This document shows, one piece after another, positions 37,401 to 49,859 of a stretch of 64,000 nucleotides of DNA (positions are counted from its first letter, which is position 1; each line of letters opens with the position of its first letter). The DNA is from Spongospora subterranea f. sp. subterranea. Its lineage: Eukaryota; Endomyxa: Phytomyxea; Phytomyxea; Plasmodiophorida. Where the stretch lies: assembly GCA_049724395.1 (NCBI GenBank), contig JAUGWO010000140.1, positions 147,786 to 211,785 on the forward strand, in the 5' to 3' direction. The position numbers and the translations under genes were made by a program. The notes under the pieces were generated by a model. The model saw only the letters and a list, made by a program, of their open reading frames with translations, searched no databases and was not told where the DNA came from.

Positions 37401-40400
37401 AGCGAGCAGCACTCAAAGAGGTAATCACATATCAACGGTTCTGTCGCAGCCATAACATAATTACATCGCATTTAGGCGATGGGTTCTCTTGAAATCAAAC
37501 AGAAGCAGTTACGGGTAATGCAAGAAAAGCTGACAAAAGTCAAAGAGCAAGTTGCAGCTTTAGAAGCTCGATATGAGAGTAGCGATCAAGAAAAAAGTGT
37601 ACTCAGAAAAGCTGCTGAATCTTTGGAGACCAAACTCTCTCGAGCCGATAAACTTGTATCGGGGCTAGGAAGCGAGAGATCGAGATGGCAATCATCAATT
37701 ACTCAACTTGATGAGCAGGTTGTTTCTACTTTATTCAATCCGACAATGTCTGAGATTCTGGCAGTTGAGCTATCTGGTTGGAGATTGCGCGATTGCAGCT
37801 GGGTTTGTATCATACTGTGGCCCATTTGTCGGTAAATACCGAACTGGTTTGGTCAAAAAGTGGCTGGAATCAACCCATGAAGCCAAAGTCGCTTGTTCGC
37901 CTGACTTCAACGCGGCTACGTTTCTCGCTTCCCCAACGGATATAAGAGATTGGAAAATTCAGGTATCATTATCACTTTAGCAATTTGTGTACTTGAGTAT
38001 TTATCTATCTAACCATAGGGATTACCATCCGACGATTTCAGTATCGAAAACGGTCTGCTAGTTACCCGCGGTTTAAGATGGCCTCTGATGGTGCTCACAT
38101 GGCATTGGCTTTTGCTGTTCTGAAACTCAACGTCTTCTTATAGGTGGACCCTCAAGGGCAAGCTAATAAGTGGGCTAAAGCGCTTCATGGGAAAACACTC
38201 AAAGTAGTTGATCCAAAGGATAAAGATCTGTCACGAACGATGGAATCATGCATACAGTTTGGAATTCCTGTTTTGATGCAAGACGTTGGCGAAAAGATCG
38301 ACCCGGGGTTGGATCCTATTCTCCTCAAGCAGATTATCATAGAGAATGGGCGGAGGTAAAGTGTCAGGAACTCAGTTTAATTCTTATCTGACCTAGACCA
38401 GATTTGTTCGTTTAGGTGATAAGAAAGTGGAATATAACGACTCCTTTTTGTTTTGGATGACGACTCGGTTGCAGAATCCACATTATGCACCTGAAGTAAG
38501 TTGCAGCGATTTTTAGAGCTATCAAATTAACGTGATGTAAAGGTTTGCGCTAAATGTACTATTGTAAATTTCGCCGTGAAGGAAAAAGGGTTAGAGGAAC
38601 AATTGCTAGCATTTGTTGTCAAGATTGAGCAACCAAAACTCGAGGAGGATAAAAGTGCTCTTGTCATAACTGTTGCAAATAACAAAAGAAAGCTTGTTGA
38701 ACTAGAAAAAATGAAATCCTTTCGCTTTTGAAAACAGCGTCTGGGTCTCTAGTAGACGATGAAGGATTGATTAATACGCTTCAGGTATCGAACTGTTACA
38801 TTCCTTACAAAAAACCAAATTCTGTTTCTAGGCATCAAAACGAACAAGTGAGGCCGTCAGTGAGGATCTTCGAGTTTCTGAGGAGACCGAGAAGCAAATT
38901 GATGTCAGTTTAGCGTTTTTGGCCAACTTTAAAAAATAATGCTTTATATTAGAGCGCCCGGGAATCTTATCGCCCTTGCGCGGTCAGATCAGCGATTTTG
39001 TTTTTTGTTTTGAATGACTTGGCATCAATCGATCCCATGTATCAATTTTCTCTTGATGCATATTTTGAGCTTTTCCGTTTGTCTATCGACAAGTCTAGAA
39101 AGCCCAAAGGGACCATCGATGTCAAAGAACGTGTGCGATCATTGAATACCTTTCATACTGACGCGGTCTATAAGTACTCATTGCGAAAAGTGTTCAAAAG
39201 CTATTGTCAATTGGTGTGCCTTTCAATATTTTAGGTACACTTGTAGAGGTCTTTTCGAAAAACACAAGCTTCTGCTCTCGTTCCAAATGTGCATTCGAAA
39301 AATGTCAGCGGAGGGAAAAATCAACAACGACGAATTTTTATTCCTTCTTCGCGGAGGTTTGTCAGCGCCTGCTTCAGAATCAACAAATCCGGCACCAGAC
39401 TGGATTTCAAACTATTCTTGGGATCAGGTATAGTATATTGGCATTATGGTTAACAAAGCATAATGTTTTTGTTTAGGTTCAAGCCTTAAATGAATTCTCC
39501 CCTTTATTCAATAATCTATCTAGCAGTCTCGAACAAAACCATCGCGGATGGAAGCAATGGGCCAGAGCTGAATGCCCAGAAACGGCCCCGTTCCCTGGGG
39601 AATGGCAAGCGAAGCTCGACGATTTGCAACGAATGATTCTTTTGAAAATTTTCCGTCCGGATCGAGTCATCCATTCCGCAAGGCGGTAAACTGATCATTA
39701 ATATTGTCAGTATGCGAACTAAGATTTGGTGTTTTCAGGTTTGTATCCAAGAACTTGGGACCGTCGTTCGTGGAACCTCCGCCTATGGATTTGGCGCAAG
39801 TATTTGCAGATTCGAATTCAACAACACCGATTGTCTTTGTTTTATCCCCGGGAGTGGATCCTACAGCCATGTTAAGGTCACTTGCTGTCCAAGCAGATCG
39901 CCAGGTCAGATTATTGACGCTCTCCATTGTGTCGCATCGAATGATACTGGAAATAGGTGGAAGAAATTTCGTTAGGACAAGGGCAAGAAGCTCCAGCACA
40001 ACGACTATTAGCTGCCGGTATAGCTCGCGGGTTTTGGGTGTTCTTCGCCAATTGCCATCTTTCTATCTCATGGATGCCGGAACTGGAATCACTGATTGAT
40101 TCTTACTGTTCTGGGGAAGTTCATCCGAACTTCAGACTTTGGCTGTCAAGTGACCCTGTAAAGCGATAGTAATCTGGGCTTGGGGCCATTATCTGATCGA
40201 TTCATTTACAGCACCCGAAATTCCCGATTTCCATTCTTCAGCGCAGCATCAAGATAACTACTGAGCCGCCACGTGGACTTCGCGCTAACCTATTACGGTT
40301 ATATACTGGTTTGAAACAAGATTCCACCAACACGTCCCTTGTCTCTATCAAGTATAAAAAGGCTTGTCAGTAAATTTCATGCCACTATTCCATAGCGGAA

Positions 40401-42018
40401 TGATTGATGTCGATTCTAGGTACTAAGCTTGTGTTGGTTCCATTCTGTTCTATTAGAGAGGAGAAAATTCGGCTCTCTTGGATGGAATGTGGCATATGGA
40501 TTCAACGACAGCGATTTCTCCGTGTGCGAGCTGATTTTAAAATTATATTTGGATGATTATGACACCCCCTGGGAAGGGCTCAAGTATCTTATCGCAGATG
40601 CCAATTATGGAGGTCGAGTAACGGATGACAGGGATCGAAAACTTCTCAATGTATATGTTGATCAGTACGACATTGCGTTGCGTATAAGATGCTGGACGGA
40701 TTCAATTTTTTCTGTGTTTAGGTTCATCAATGAATCCGTATTGAACGAAAAGAACTTTCGGTTTTCAGGTTTGGATACGTATTACATTCCAGACGATGGC
40801 CAAGATATCGTGGCATACTTGAAAAGTTTACCATCCGGCTCCGATCATCCTGAGGCATTCGGTCAACACCCGAACGCGGATATTAACGCACAAATGGTCT
40901 CCTTGGTTCTCAAAAATGATTGTTTCACTGCTTAACCGTTTGAAATCAGGGCGAAACAACTTGTTTACTCTCTGCTCTTCTTTCATTACAACCACGAACG
41001 GAAACTGCTAGCGGCCAAAGCCGTGAACAAGCTATGCTAATACTAACGGAGCAATTATTGCAGCAAATTCCGGCTTTGTTGCCTGTGGATTCTATCCCAG
41101 ACTCAACGGGCGATGAAAGTACTGCTCCGCTGCGAACTGTATTGTTGCAGGAGGTTCACCGTTACAATGTTCTGTTGGCCAAGATTCGTAGTTTGCTTGT
41201 CAATCTGCAAAAAGGGATTACGGTATGGTCGTAGTTCGCAGTCGTCTTGGGGCGAGATGTAAACCTTCCTCTCATAGGGTCTCGTAGTTATATCTCCAGC
41301 ACTTGAGCAAGTCTATGACGCTATATTCCTTGGAAACGTCCCCGACAGTTGGCATTCTGCTTATCCTTCCGTGAAAGCCCTTGGACCTTGGACCAAAGAC
41401 CTTTGCCGAAGACACGAACAGGTACGCTTGTTAATTGCAGACAATTTTGAGTTGATGATTTTTTGAAGATGACCCGATGGATTGCCGAAGGCCCTCCGAA
41501 AACGTTTTGGCTGGCAGGACTCACCTTCCCCACTGGATTACTCACGGCGCTGCTGCAGTGCACTGCCCGCAAAAACAATGTAGCAATTGATGATTTATCA
41601 TGGGAGTTCATTCCTCTTTCGAGCGATGAAGCGACCCTCAACACCAGTCCGAAGGATGGGGCTTATATAAGTGGATTGTATCTAGAAGGCGCCAGATGGG
41701 ACTTCACCTCAATGTCGTTAGCGGACGCCTTGCCGATGGAACTTGAGGCTCGAATGCCTGTTGTTCATTTCAAGCCCGTCGATAATAAGCGTGGAAGGTC
41801 GGTACCGGTTCATGAAAGTTTTGTAGTTCATAATTATTTATTGGCATTCAAGGTCATCGAAAGGATTGTACGCATGTCCTCTATATATGTATCCTATTAG
41901 GACAGGCACAAGAGAGAGGCCCTCCTTCATGATCAATGTGGATTTGAAAACAGGATCTAAAGATCCAAGTTTTTGGTGCAAACGTGGAGCTGCACTTTTA
42001 TTATCTTTAGCTACATGA
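25499..42018 (+). CDS. DNAH2: Axonemal dynein heavy chain, inner arm I1/f type (DNAH2-like)
   Basis: One huge multi-exon gene. The N-terminal stem starts at the ATG at 25499 ([15 protein letters not shown]); [19 protein letters not shown] and the DHC_N1 region run to about 28.4 kb, and the linker to about 31.9 kb. AAA1 has GPAGTGKT (32270-32293) and the Walker B motif [11 protein letters not shown]2 has GETLSGKT (33320-33343), AAA3 GGTGTGKT (near 34504) and AAA4 [10 protein letters not shown] (near 35770). Stalk helices lie at about 36.6-37.0 and 37.5-37.7 kb with the microtubule-binding tip between. The end reads [34 protein letters not shown] and [14 protein letters not shown]...[10 protein letters not shown]. 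That ending is the DNAH2 (Chlamydomonas 1-beta) type. It powers flagellar bending. At least three single-base frame breaks are seen (near 26610, 27703 and 38711). Confidence 0.92.
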
Positions 42019-42381
42019 GGAGTTTCCGAGTAATATTAAATTAAAATAAGCAATATCATCTGATCAGTCAAATAACTTTGCTTCAAGCTACACCACAAGA
42101 TTTCAAAAACATGGAATGGACCAGAATTGTGTAATATTTATATATTATGCATAAGCAAGATTCTAGAAGTACATATTTCTGTAGGATTATGCTATTTGAG
42201 GTGCAGGATCGCAATAGGCCGAAGGAAAATTTCCTTGTAACCCTTCGTTGTTTGCCGCCCACACCCAATGTCTATCGCTGACATGCAGGATCCAAATAGC
42301 GTCCCCAACCGACATTGATAATTGATCTGAATGTCTGCAGAATCACATCAAAATATGACATATGCGGTTGAAGCAATCTAT
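42019..42381. other. Intergenic between convergent genes
   Basis: 363 AT-rich bases holding the 3' ends of the dynein and F-BAR/SH3 genes. Nothing else seen. Confidence 0.5.
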
Positions 42382-44156
42382 TTACATATCTGAAGCCTTA
42401 AACTCGCAAATGGCTGTGCATACTTGTGGAGTGAATTTCTCACAATAAGAAATCGGAAACAACCCTCTTTGGCCATTAAGTAATCCAGAACCCCATCCAT
42501 CACTCATAGACTCTTCCAACCGAATGAATTCTCCAGGCTTATGGCTGTTGATTAGATTTTGGCGAAATTCTCTCAGTAAAAATGCCATACCACAAAAGAA
42601 AGAACATCAACCTGGTCTTCAGAATAGTCGTAAACAGTCTTGAAGAATTGATATTCTGGAACCTGGCGACCATGTTAATAGTGGAAAATCGGGTTTGCTA
42701 AATCATACAGATTTCGGTTCTGGTTTCAGTAAAGATGCCTTGAGGTTTAGTTGACCGATTGCTGACGAAACTGAATAAAGGTGGATGGAGTCCGAGGCAT
42801 GATCGAGATTATTTTCGGAATTGCTGCGAGACTTCGCGTTTGTAGTTTGAGAATCTGCTTACAAGCAAATTATTTGGACACAGTGCAACTAACAAGCAAT
42901 TGCTAATTTACCTCCACCTGTTCCCATAATAACAGATTCTTCTTCATCAATGTCGGTCCTGATGTCAATCAGCTCAATTGCAGGGGGCAATTTATCGTGA
43001 GAACTGGAAACATTTTGCAAAACGAACTGAGCAACATCGTCGGCAGGGTTTATAGCTTTAATTGCTGAGAATAATGTATTAATGGGCGCAGCATTATGGA
43101 CGAGAGCTCTGTTCATGGCCTTGTAGAATACGTCTAATGATGCTTTCATTTTATGCAAACGAGATAATTCGGTAGCTTCAACGTTGGCCAATATATATGA
43201 GCAAGTTTTCGAGTAATCAGACCTTAACTTAGCATGGGTAGACACTGAGTCGGCGTATGATGATCGCCGCTGATGATATTTTTTAAAACAGTCTGCTATC
43301 TTTTTTTCGTGCTTAGAGATACCCTAGAAGAAAAATATTGAATATCGCGAACAGCTCGGAAAAAAAACGATTGCACTTTTTGAACTGTTTTAGCTTCCTT
43401 TCTGAGAGCCAATTCCCTCTCCGCTTCTTTGATTGCCTGCGAGTACCTTTGAAACGATTTGTCAACTGACGCCGTTTGGCATTTTAATGCTTTATCAGTC
43501 TCTATCCACATAGTTTTTGCCTGGAAAATATCGTTCAAGCGGATAACAAACAGTTGAACTGTTACACTACCTGAGCAGATTCTTTTTTCATTTGGTTTGA
43601 TATATCATTTGAATCTTTTGATAATGGATCTTGTAACTCAAGCGCCAGCTGCGCATGGATATTCGCCCTGGCTTCAACAGATGATAATAAAGCTGATAAA
43701 CACGCCTGCGTAGTGCTATGAACGCATGGATTAGCATCAAAAGAGACACAATCTACAGGTCTCACTGCGAAGACGAAAAAGTAGTGGTTTGTGCAAGTTT
43801 GAGAAGAGATTTTGAATAACTGGATTCAATAGATGCTAATGATTGATAGAACAGGCTTAATTGTTTAGCGCAAACGGATGCGTTGTTCAATCGGTCGAAT
43901 ACTGTCTCGCTTTGATCCTGAAAGTGTGCTGAGGTGAAATTTACAGATTCATGTGCGTTGGCCTTACCATCAGCTGACACATATCTGTGTTAACTTGTGC
44001 TCGCGGAGAATCGTATTCTCCAATGCCCGTTTTCGCTGCTCCAACATCGTATGAGCTTGCCCACCCGGGTTGGCATGACGACACGGAATCGGATTCCCGC
44101 GACGGCGAATGTATTGGTGTCTGAACTCGGTTCACATCGCGTTTGCTCGCTTTCAT
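42382..44156 (-). CDS. F-BAR and SH3 domain protein
   Basis: Multi-exon gene. The likely start is the ATG at 44156 (MKASKRDVNRVQTPIHSP), giving a Ser-rich leader of about 60 residues, then a 50-base intron (GTAAGG...TTTCAG). The F-BAR-like domain has SETVFDRLNNASVCAKQLSL, SLASIESSYSKSLLKLAQ, SVDKSFQRYSQAIKEAEREL and LSRLHKMKASLDVFYKAMNR. The C-terminal SH3 domain shows GEFIRLEESMSDGWGSGLLN and QRGLFPISYCE. Such proteins bend plasma membrane and recruit actin regulators during endocytosis or cytokinesis. An alternative reading without the first intron would start the F-BAR domain with VNFTSAHFQ. Domain order is clear; the first exon is less so. Confidence 0.72.
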
Positions 44157-44295
44157 CCCTGATTTCAGATCCTTATTGAACGAATCCGTTTGCACTATGG
44201 AAGTGCAACGTGTTGCGCAGACTGAACGGACTGCATCGAGTATAAGTGGCCACCTGAGAGACAGAGATGGCCCTGTGTTGCCATTGAGGGAAAGA

Positions 44296-44640
44296 GGCTC
44301 CCCCCCCCTCATAACCCCCCACAAATTGCCACGTTTGGTAATGAAGTCGATGACGAGATGGGTCAAGGAAGAGGCTCCACCTCATAACCCCCCACAAATT
44401 GCCACGTTTGGTAATGAAGTCGATGACGAGATGGGTCAAGGAAGAGGCTCCACCTCATAACCCCCCACAAATTGCCACGTTGGTAATGAAGTCAATGACG
44501 AGATGGGTCAAGGAAGAGGCTCCACCTCATAACCCCCCACAAATTGACACGTTTGGTGATGAAGTCGATGACGAGATGGGTCAAGGAAGAGGCTCCACCT
44601 CATAACCCCCCACAATTTACCGCGTTTTGTAATGAAACGA
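44296..44640. repeat. 73-bp tandem repeat, five copies
   Basis: The word CATAACCCCCCACAAATT recurs at about 44310, 44383, 44456, 44528 and 44601 (spacings 73, 73, 72, 73). Each unit also carries GATGACGAGATGGGTCAAGG and GAAGAGGCTCCACCT. The first and last copies are the most divergent. The array lies between the F-BAR gene start (44156) and the RING gene stop (44717), so it is in the F-BAR upstream region. Confidence 0.92.
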
Positions 44641-44716
44641 CTGCATCGTCGGGAAACGTAGCTGTATCGCTGAATATTGATTCATTTCGTTATTATCGAT
44701 TTGATTTGAGGATTGT

Positions 44717-46977
44717 TTATGGAGGTGATGTGATCGCAGTGCTGATTTCTAAAAACGACTCAGACATCTGTAGTAATCCCTGCAATGCTTGTCGCCGGTA
44801 TACGTGTTTGGCGGATAATTCGCCAAGTAGATGGTTAGGGTAGTACGTAACCTTCTTCCCGCTTCCACATTGCTGTGATCCTCGGTTTATGACACAATAA
44901 GGAGAGGGAGGCTTACGTTGGCTTACCGTGCATGCTCGTGCTTGAACGACACATTTCTCACAAACGCTATGCCCACATGGAATACAGGTTACGGGATCAG
45001 TAAATGGCTTCATACAATCGAAGCAAGTGAATGCAGGCTAATTATAATAATTTCAGGCGTCATCTGATTTGCTAACCCAATTCTTCGTACCTCAGATGCT
45101 TGCTCAGCAAGTACTAGTTTCGAAACCGTAGCATTAAGTGCAGTCTCTCGTTCCCTGACAGCTTTTACTTCTTTTGGTGTCAAAGTATCTCTCTTCATCA
45201 GTGCCCAGTTTCGACGTCGAACATCGTCCAATTCGATGCGCTGATCGCTCAACTGGCTTCTCAAGGAAGCTACCGTCGCTATACGCACAGAACAAGTAAT
45301 CAAAGGTTCACCACATTTCAAAAGTGATCGACCTACATTCAATTTCTTGATGCAGTTGCTGAGAATCAGCTTGGAAGTCTTTTCGTGTACTATCGAGTTG
45401 TGATTTTAGCTCCTCAACTTGTTTCTGGAGATTCTCTTCTCTTTGAATTGCCATGGTTGCTGTTTTACGAAGCTTGTCACGCTCTTCAGCGAGTGCGGCG
45501 ATTTCTTTTCTCAGGTCGTCTTGACTCCTGTGAAGTCCTTGGTTAATCTCATCAAATTGCTGAAACAGTTTCTGTTGTCCAGCGCTTTCTGATAGTAAAT
45601 CGCGAATTTCATTCATCCACGATGATCTTTGCAATTCTACCTCTTTTACAGTATCACGCAGGTCTTGGTTTTCCCTGAGTAACTCATCTTGTTTTCGCCT
45701 GCAACAAAACTTTAATCAACCGGTCTTTATGGCCATCTTTTACAAACCCCATGGCCAAGAGTTCTTCACATGCTGCCATTGCCTCTGCTTTTGCATCAGA
45801 AAGTTGAACCAAATTGTCTTCGTTTTGTCTACAATTCTTTTTCAAACTGCCGATTTGTTTTACTAACTGCTTATTCTCATGTGCAAGTTCCGATAGCTGC
45901 AAAACCCTATAGAGTAAGCTGTTATTGTTTCTGAAAACACATGTTTCCTTACTGTCGCTGATGTACGTTCATGTTTGCTCCTAAGCTCTTCAAGGGCGCT
46001 TGATAATTCGTCGCATCTATTATAAGCTGCTTGCTGCAGTGAGTTTGATTCTTTGAGGGCTCGTATATTCTCTTCTGAGCTGGTTCGTAATCTTTCGGCA
46101 CGAAGATCCATTTCCAACCCTTTGGTCGCCTCTTCACACTCTACAAGTTTTTGTTGAAATTGACTGCATCGCATCTGTGTCTTAGACAATTCCTGTCTAA
46201 ACCGGGTAGCTTCAGATTTCAAGTTGTCTCGATCAATGCCTTTGAAACGTTTAGGAAACTGAAAAACCACGAATACGTTCGATCCAATACCTGCTTGGTA
46301 AGCGACATTATTTGCTTTCTGGACATTTGATTGCAATTGCCGAATTTGCTGACTTAGCTCTGTAATTTCAGCGCGCAACGACTCTATTTGCTCGGCATGT
46401 GTTCTGATGACGACTCTGTCCTTGTTGATTATAGAAATGCTGTCATGTTTAGCAGTTTTCTTCGCTTCGACGACTAATAATCTGTGTACCACCAGTTACT
46501 AAACACAAAGTAGTGCATTTAGATGATGGAATACCTCGAGTGATGCGCCGCTTCACTAATTTTCGCCATTTCGATTTCCAGTAAATGACACTTATCATCA
46601 GCCCGTGACGCCCTCTCTGCTGCCACCTTGAGATTGACTGATGTGGTTTCCAGCGATTTTTTCAAACGTCCAACGTCGTCGGTCAAATTTTCCTTCTCAA
46701 GAAGTAATGCATTGATGCGAGATTCGGTTTCTTTGCGATCTTCTTCACGTTTTGTAGAATTGGTTATGCTGATCTTTGATAATTCGAGGTCGCGCGTGGT
46801 CTCTGATAGTTGCTGCTGCGTTCGGCGAAACGCCGCACTCAAGCATTCATAGTTCCGTTGCAGACGTTTGATATATGATGTTCTTTTTTCAAGTTTACTT
46901 TGAAGATTACTGATGTTATTTTGGGGTTCGGCTGAACACGATTTTTGCTCAGACCCGGGCTGGGTAACTGGCTCCAT
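44717..46977 (-). CDS. Coiled-coil protein with C-terminal RING finger
   Basis: Starts at the ATG at 46977 (MEPVTQPGSEQKSCSAEPQ). Almost the whole protein is heptad-rich coiled coil over several exons (for example LQSKLEKRTSYIKRLQRNYE, LLLEKENLTDDVGRLKKSLE and EQIESLRAEITELSQQIRQL). The last exons encode a RING-like zinc site, CFDCMKPFTDPVTC...CGHSVCEKC, closed across an intron by ACT/QCG, then a short tail ending at 44717. The likely role is a ubiquitin ligase or scaffold tethered by its coil, perhaps at the basal body or cytoskeleton. The substrate is unknown. Confidence 0.68.
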
Positions 46978-47071
46978 CACAATCAGAGTCTAATGGTTGT
47001 ACTAGATCGATCGTAGTCGGATTCAATACGACACCAATCTTTAGAGTTTATTTCATAGCAAATTGTTAGTT

Positions 47072-47467
47072 CTAGTACCCCGACTCCTCCTCAGTTAAGT
47101 CTTCCTCTTCTTTGGAGAATCGATTGCATTCAGACGCCAGAACCGAATCGGTCAGGACGATCTTTTCAAGAATAATGGCTTGTAGATTCTCGTTCAAAGC
47201 AGCATCTTTCAGCGACAAAATCATCTTAAGACGGCTGTGATTCATAGCGTGTTGTTTCTCATGCAAATCAAAACAGCGGTTTGCCCGAAGCCTAGCTAGC
47301 TCTTCAAGAAGCCGAGCACGTCTTTCTTTGCAAAGCGATCTCCAATGACGGACGAGAATACACGAAATTGGAACTAGTGCAAGTACCCATTTCCATCCGC
47401 TTCCAAAACTGCTGTCTCCTGAGTTACTGCCTGCTAATTCGGGCACCGATGAAGCTGTTGGCTTCAT
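47072..47467 (-). CDS. Single-pass membrane protein with charged helical tail
   Basis: The 131-codon frame from the ATG at 47467 has a Ser-rich N-terminus and a hydrophobic helix (WKWVLALVPISCILV) followed by basic residues (RHWRSLCKERRARL). A long amphipathic helix follows (LLEELARLRANRCFDLHEKQ), and the end is very acidic (EEEDLTEEESGY). The frame stays open upstream to 47575, so another exon or a longer start is possible. It resembles small tail- or signal-anchored adaptors; no family named. Confidence 0.5.
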   Translation of the reverse strand: MKPTASSVPELAGSNSGDSSFGSGWKWVLALVPISCILVRHWRSLCKERRARLLEELARLRANRCFDLHEKQHAMNHSRLKMILSLKDAALNENLQAIILEKIVLTDSVLASECNRFSKEEEDLTEEESGY

Positions 47468-48181
47468 GATTAGATGAATCATTGAACTGTTCGGAATCGG
47501 AGTTGCCGGATAAAATGTTGGTTGGTCGGTTACAAAAATTGAACCTAGATGGCATCCGCTACAGGAATGCCGCAATTGGTCTGAAACATATGATGAATAA
47601 AGAATAACGCTTGGCTAGTGAAACGAAGAATGACCTCGAACGCTCCTGAGATGATGAATCAGGAACTGCGATAACGAGTTATTGTACCTTCAACAAATGG
47701 CGCGATGGTCTCCCATTACGATGTGAAGTGTCCACTTGAACCGTTTAAGTTTCCTGAAATCAAAATTTGAACTGGACAGAAGGTTTGAAGAACGTTTTTT
47801 CTGAACTAAGAAATGAACTAAGAATAATAGCCGAATGCAACAATGCGAAATAATCTTTTTTTCTGTTGTGGATTTTTGCGGTCCAGACGTGTAACAACCT
47901 GTTACATATATGAGTTGCCCAGTGAAAAGATATTTACAATCAATAAAACTATTTCTGATAAAGAACAACTACTGCACGATAGTGATGGCATTTCGACTGA
48001 CCCGTTTGTTTTGATGAACCTACGCAGGCTCCTCACCAACAGGTACACCACACCACTCAGGAAATGGGACAGGCAGGCACTGGACGAATACATGTGGGCA
48101 TGTTATTACCACTCCACAGCGACAAACAGAGGTATCAGTCCGTGAGGAGTCACCTCTCTCCTGGCATTATTGGCCTTAATC
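47468..48181. other. Interval upstream of the Tat-SF1 gene
   Basis: Holds a 100-codon plus-strand frame with an ATG (47843-48145), containing a readable stretch (SDGISTDPFVLMNLRRLLTN) but no known domain. It ends 36 bases before the Tat-SF1 start and could be a small gene or an upstream frame in the same transcript. The rest is featureless. Confidence 0.3.
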
Positions 48182-49470
48182 ATGACGGGGCAACAACAAC
48201 CAGAACAACAACAACCGGCCGTCGCGCCCGCGACTACTGCCACGATCGCTCCCAGCGACTGGAGGTATAAGTCTGGGGATGACGAAGCTGGCCCGGTACC
48301 CTGGGATGTTGTCGCAGATATGCCCGATACCACACTGGTACGAGGCCCTTTCTCCAAGGATTGGGAGTCGTTGTTAACCGTGAAAGAACGCAAAGAAGCC
48401 AAGGTCGCCATTTAGGCATCGTCGTACTTATTGTTTACCATCCCCTTGGTTACTTCGATTTTTTATTTGTTTTCGTTCGTCGTTGGCTGGCCTTTTACGA
48501 ATCGATTGCATGGTTAGAAGCGGAAGCGGGCAAAAAAGAAGCCACCGAATTCATCTGTATATATCACATGGGATCGCGATCCTAACACTGGCCAGTTTGC
48601 CGATATCTCAAAAGGACGAAATTATCGCTCACTTTAAAACCATTGGCATCATCAAAGAAGATCTGGAGACCAACGAGCCAATGGTTAAAGTTTATCAGGA
48701 CGATACAGGGGAAACAAAGGAGACGCCGTTGTGCATTATTTTCAGGTGCCGATCATTGTCGTTTTTCTCTCTGGGGTACTAACATCATGTTCGTAGCCGC
48801 TGTCTGCCCAAACAGCGATCGAAGTCTTGAATGACTCGATGATCAGACCCAATGTGACAGTTCATGTGGAGAAAGTTCTGTGATTATATTCCGTTTTGCT
48901 CTCCGGCCCTCTTAGACTACTGTAGGCCAAGTTCAACGCAACTGAAGCAAAGAAAACGAAATTGCTTCCCGCTCAAGCGGCTGTTATTCGCCGAGTTAAA
49001 CAAGCTAAAATTCAAGAAATGACTGGATGGGATGAGGATCCAAATCGCTCTGCTGGCCTCCGAATTGTTATTCTGAAAAACATGTTTCATCCCTCTGAAG
49101 CGATCGGCGACAATTCATTTTATCAACAGTTAGAAGAGGAAATCGGGCTGGAATGTCAACGAGTTGGTGGGCCCATTGAAAAACTCACTGTCTTCAAGGT
49201 TCGACTTGTGCAATTCATTCGGTAATTGTTTTCGGTTTATGATTGGCTCGATGGGCGTTTTAGGGCAGTCCCTTTGGGGCCGTATGTATCAAGTTCAAGG
49301 ACTGTGCAGGTGCTGAAAAATGCATCGAAACCATGGATGGGCGATGGTTCGGTGAGAAGCGCGTTATGTGCGAGTGGTTTGATGGCGTCACCAATTATAA
49401 AGTTGAAGAAAGTGAAGAAGATCAGAAAAAACGAATCGAAGAATTTGGCGATTGGCTTGAATCTAATTAA
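48182..49470 (+). CDS. HTATSF1: Tat-SF1/Cus2-type U2 snRNP assembly factor
   Basis: Starts at the ATG at 48182 with a Gln/Pro/Ala-rich leader, then a GYF-like segment (DWRYKSGDDEAGPVPWDVV). The first RRM spans several exons (SLPISQKDEIIAHFKTIGII, then VKVYQDDTGETKETPLCI, and IEVLNDSMIRPNVTVHVEKA). The second RRM is of the UHM type: GLRIVILKNMFHPSEAIGDN, GAVCIKFKDCAGAEKCIETM, and the ligand-binding loop DGRWFG in place of the RNA-binding aromatic strand. It ends EEFGDWLESN. The family binds SF3B1 through the UHM and helps U2 snRNP form in the nucleus. The strong use of introns in this genome fits a need for it. Confidence 0.87.
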
Positions 49471-49859
49471 ACCGGTAAATAATTTCTAATTTCACTCTCA
49501 CTTTTTTTTCTAACTGTAATACCGAATCATCGAATTTTAAACGAGTAGAATAATGAAGAAATGGAGATATGTCATATTTATCGCTCAATTCTGCAAAATC
49601 TTCGAATCAGGGTTTTCGAATTCAGCGTATAATGCATGAACAGATAATTCAACTCGGCGAATCATGATGTCAACAGCGTCAATTAGGCCTTTTGAGAATG
49701 ATTTGGGGCCTAAGAGCAAATTGAAATTTTAACGACATCCATGCCCTTGGGGTAAAAGGGGTATCAGATTATGGAAAGCCATTGGTCGAAATCAGGGCAG
49801 TGATGTATATCAATTGCAGTTCGAAGAGAACGTCGTTGCAGATGCCATTTTCATTTTGC
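49471..49859. other. Intergenic, 3' of the Tat-SF1 gene
   Basis: About 390 AT-rich bases with no gene seen; the start of the repeat-rich half of the window. Confidence 0.4.

Noticed and set aside
25499-42018. Several separate dynein-related genes
   Set aside because: The segments follow the exact order of one heavy chain, linked by short GT-AG introns, with one start and one C-terminus.
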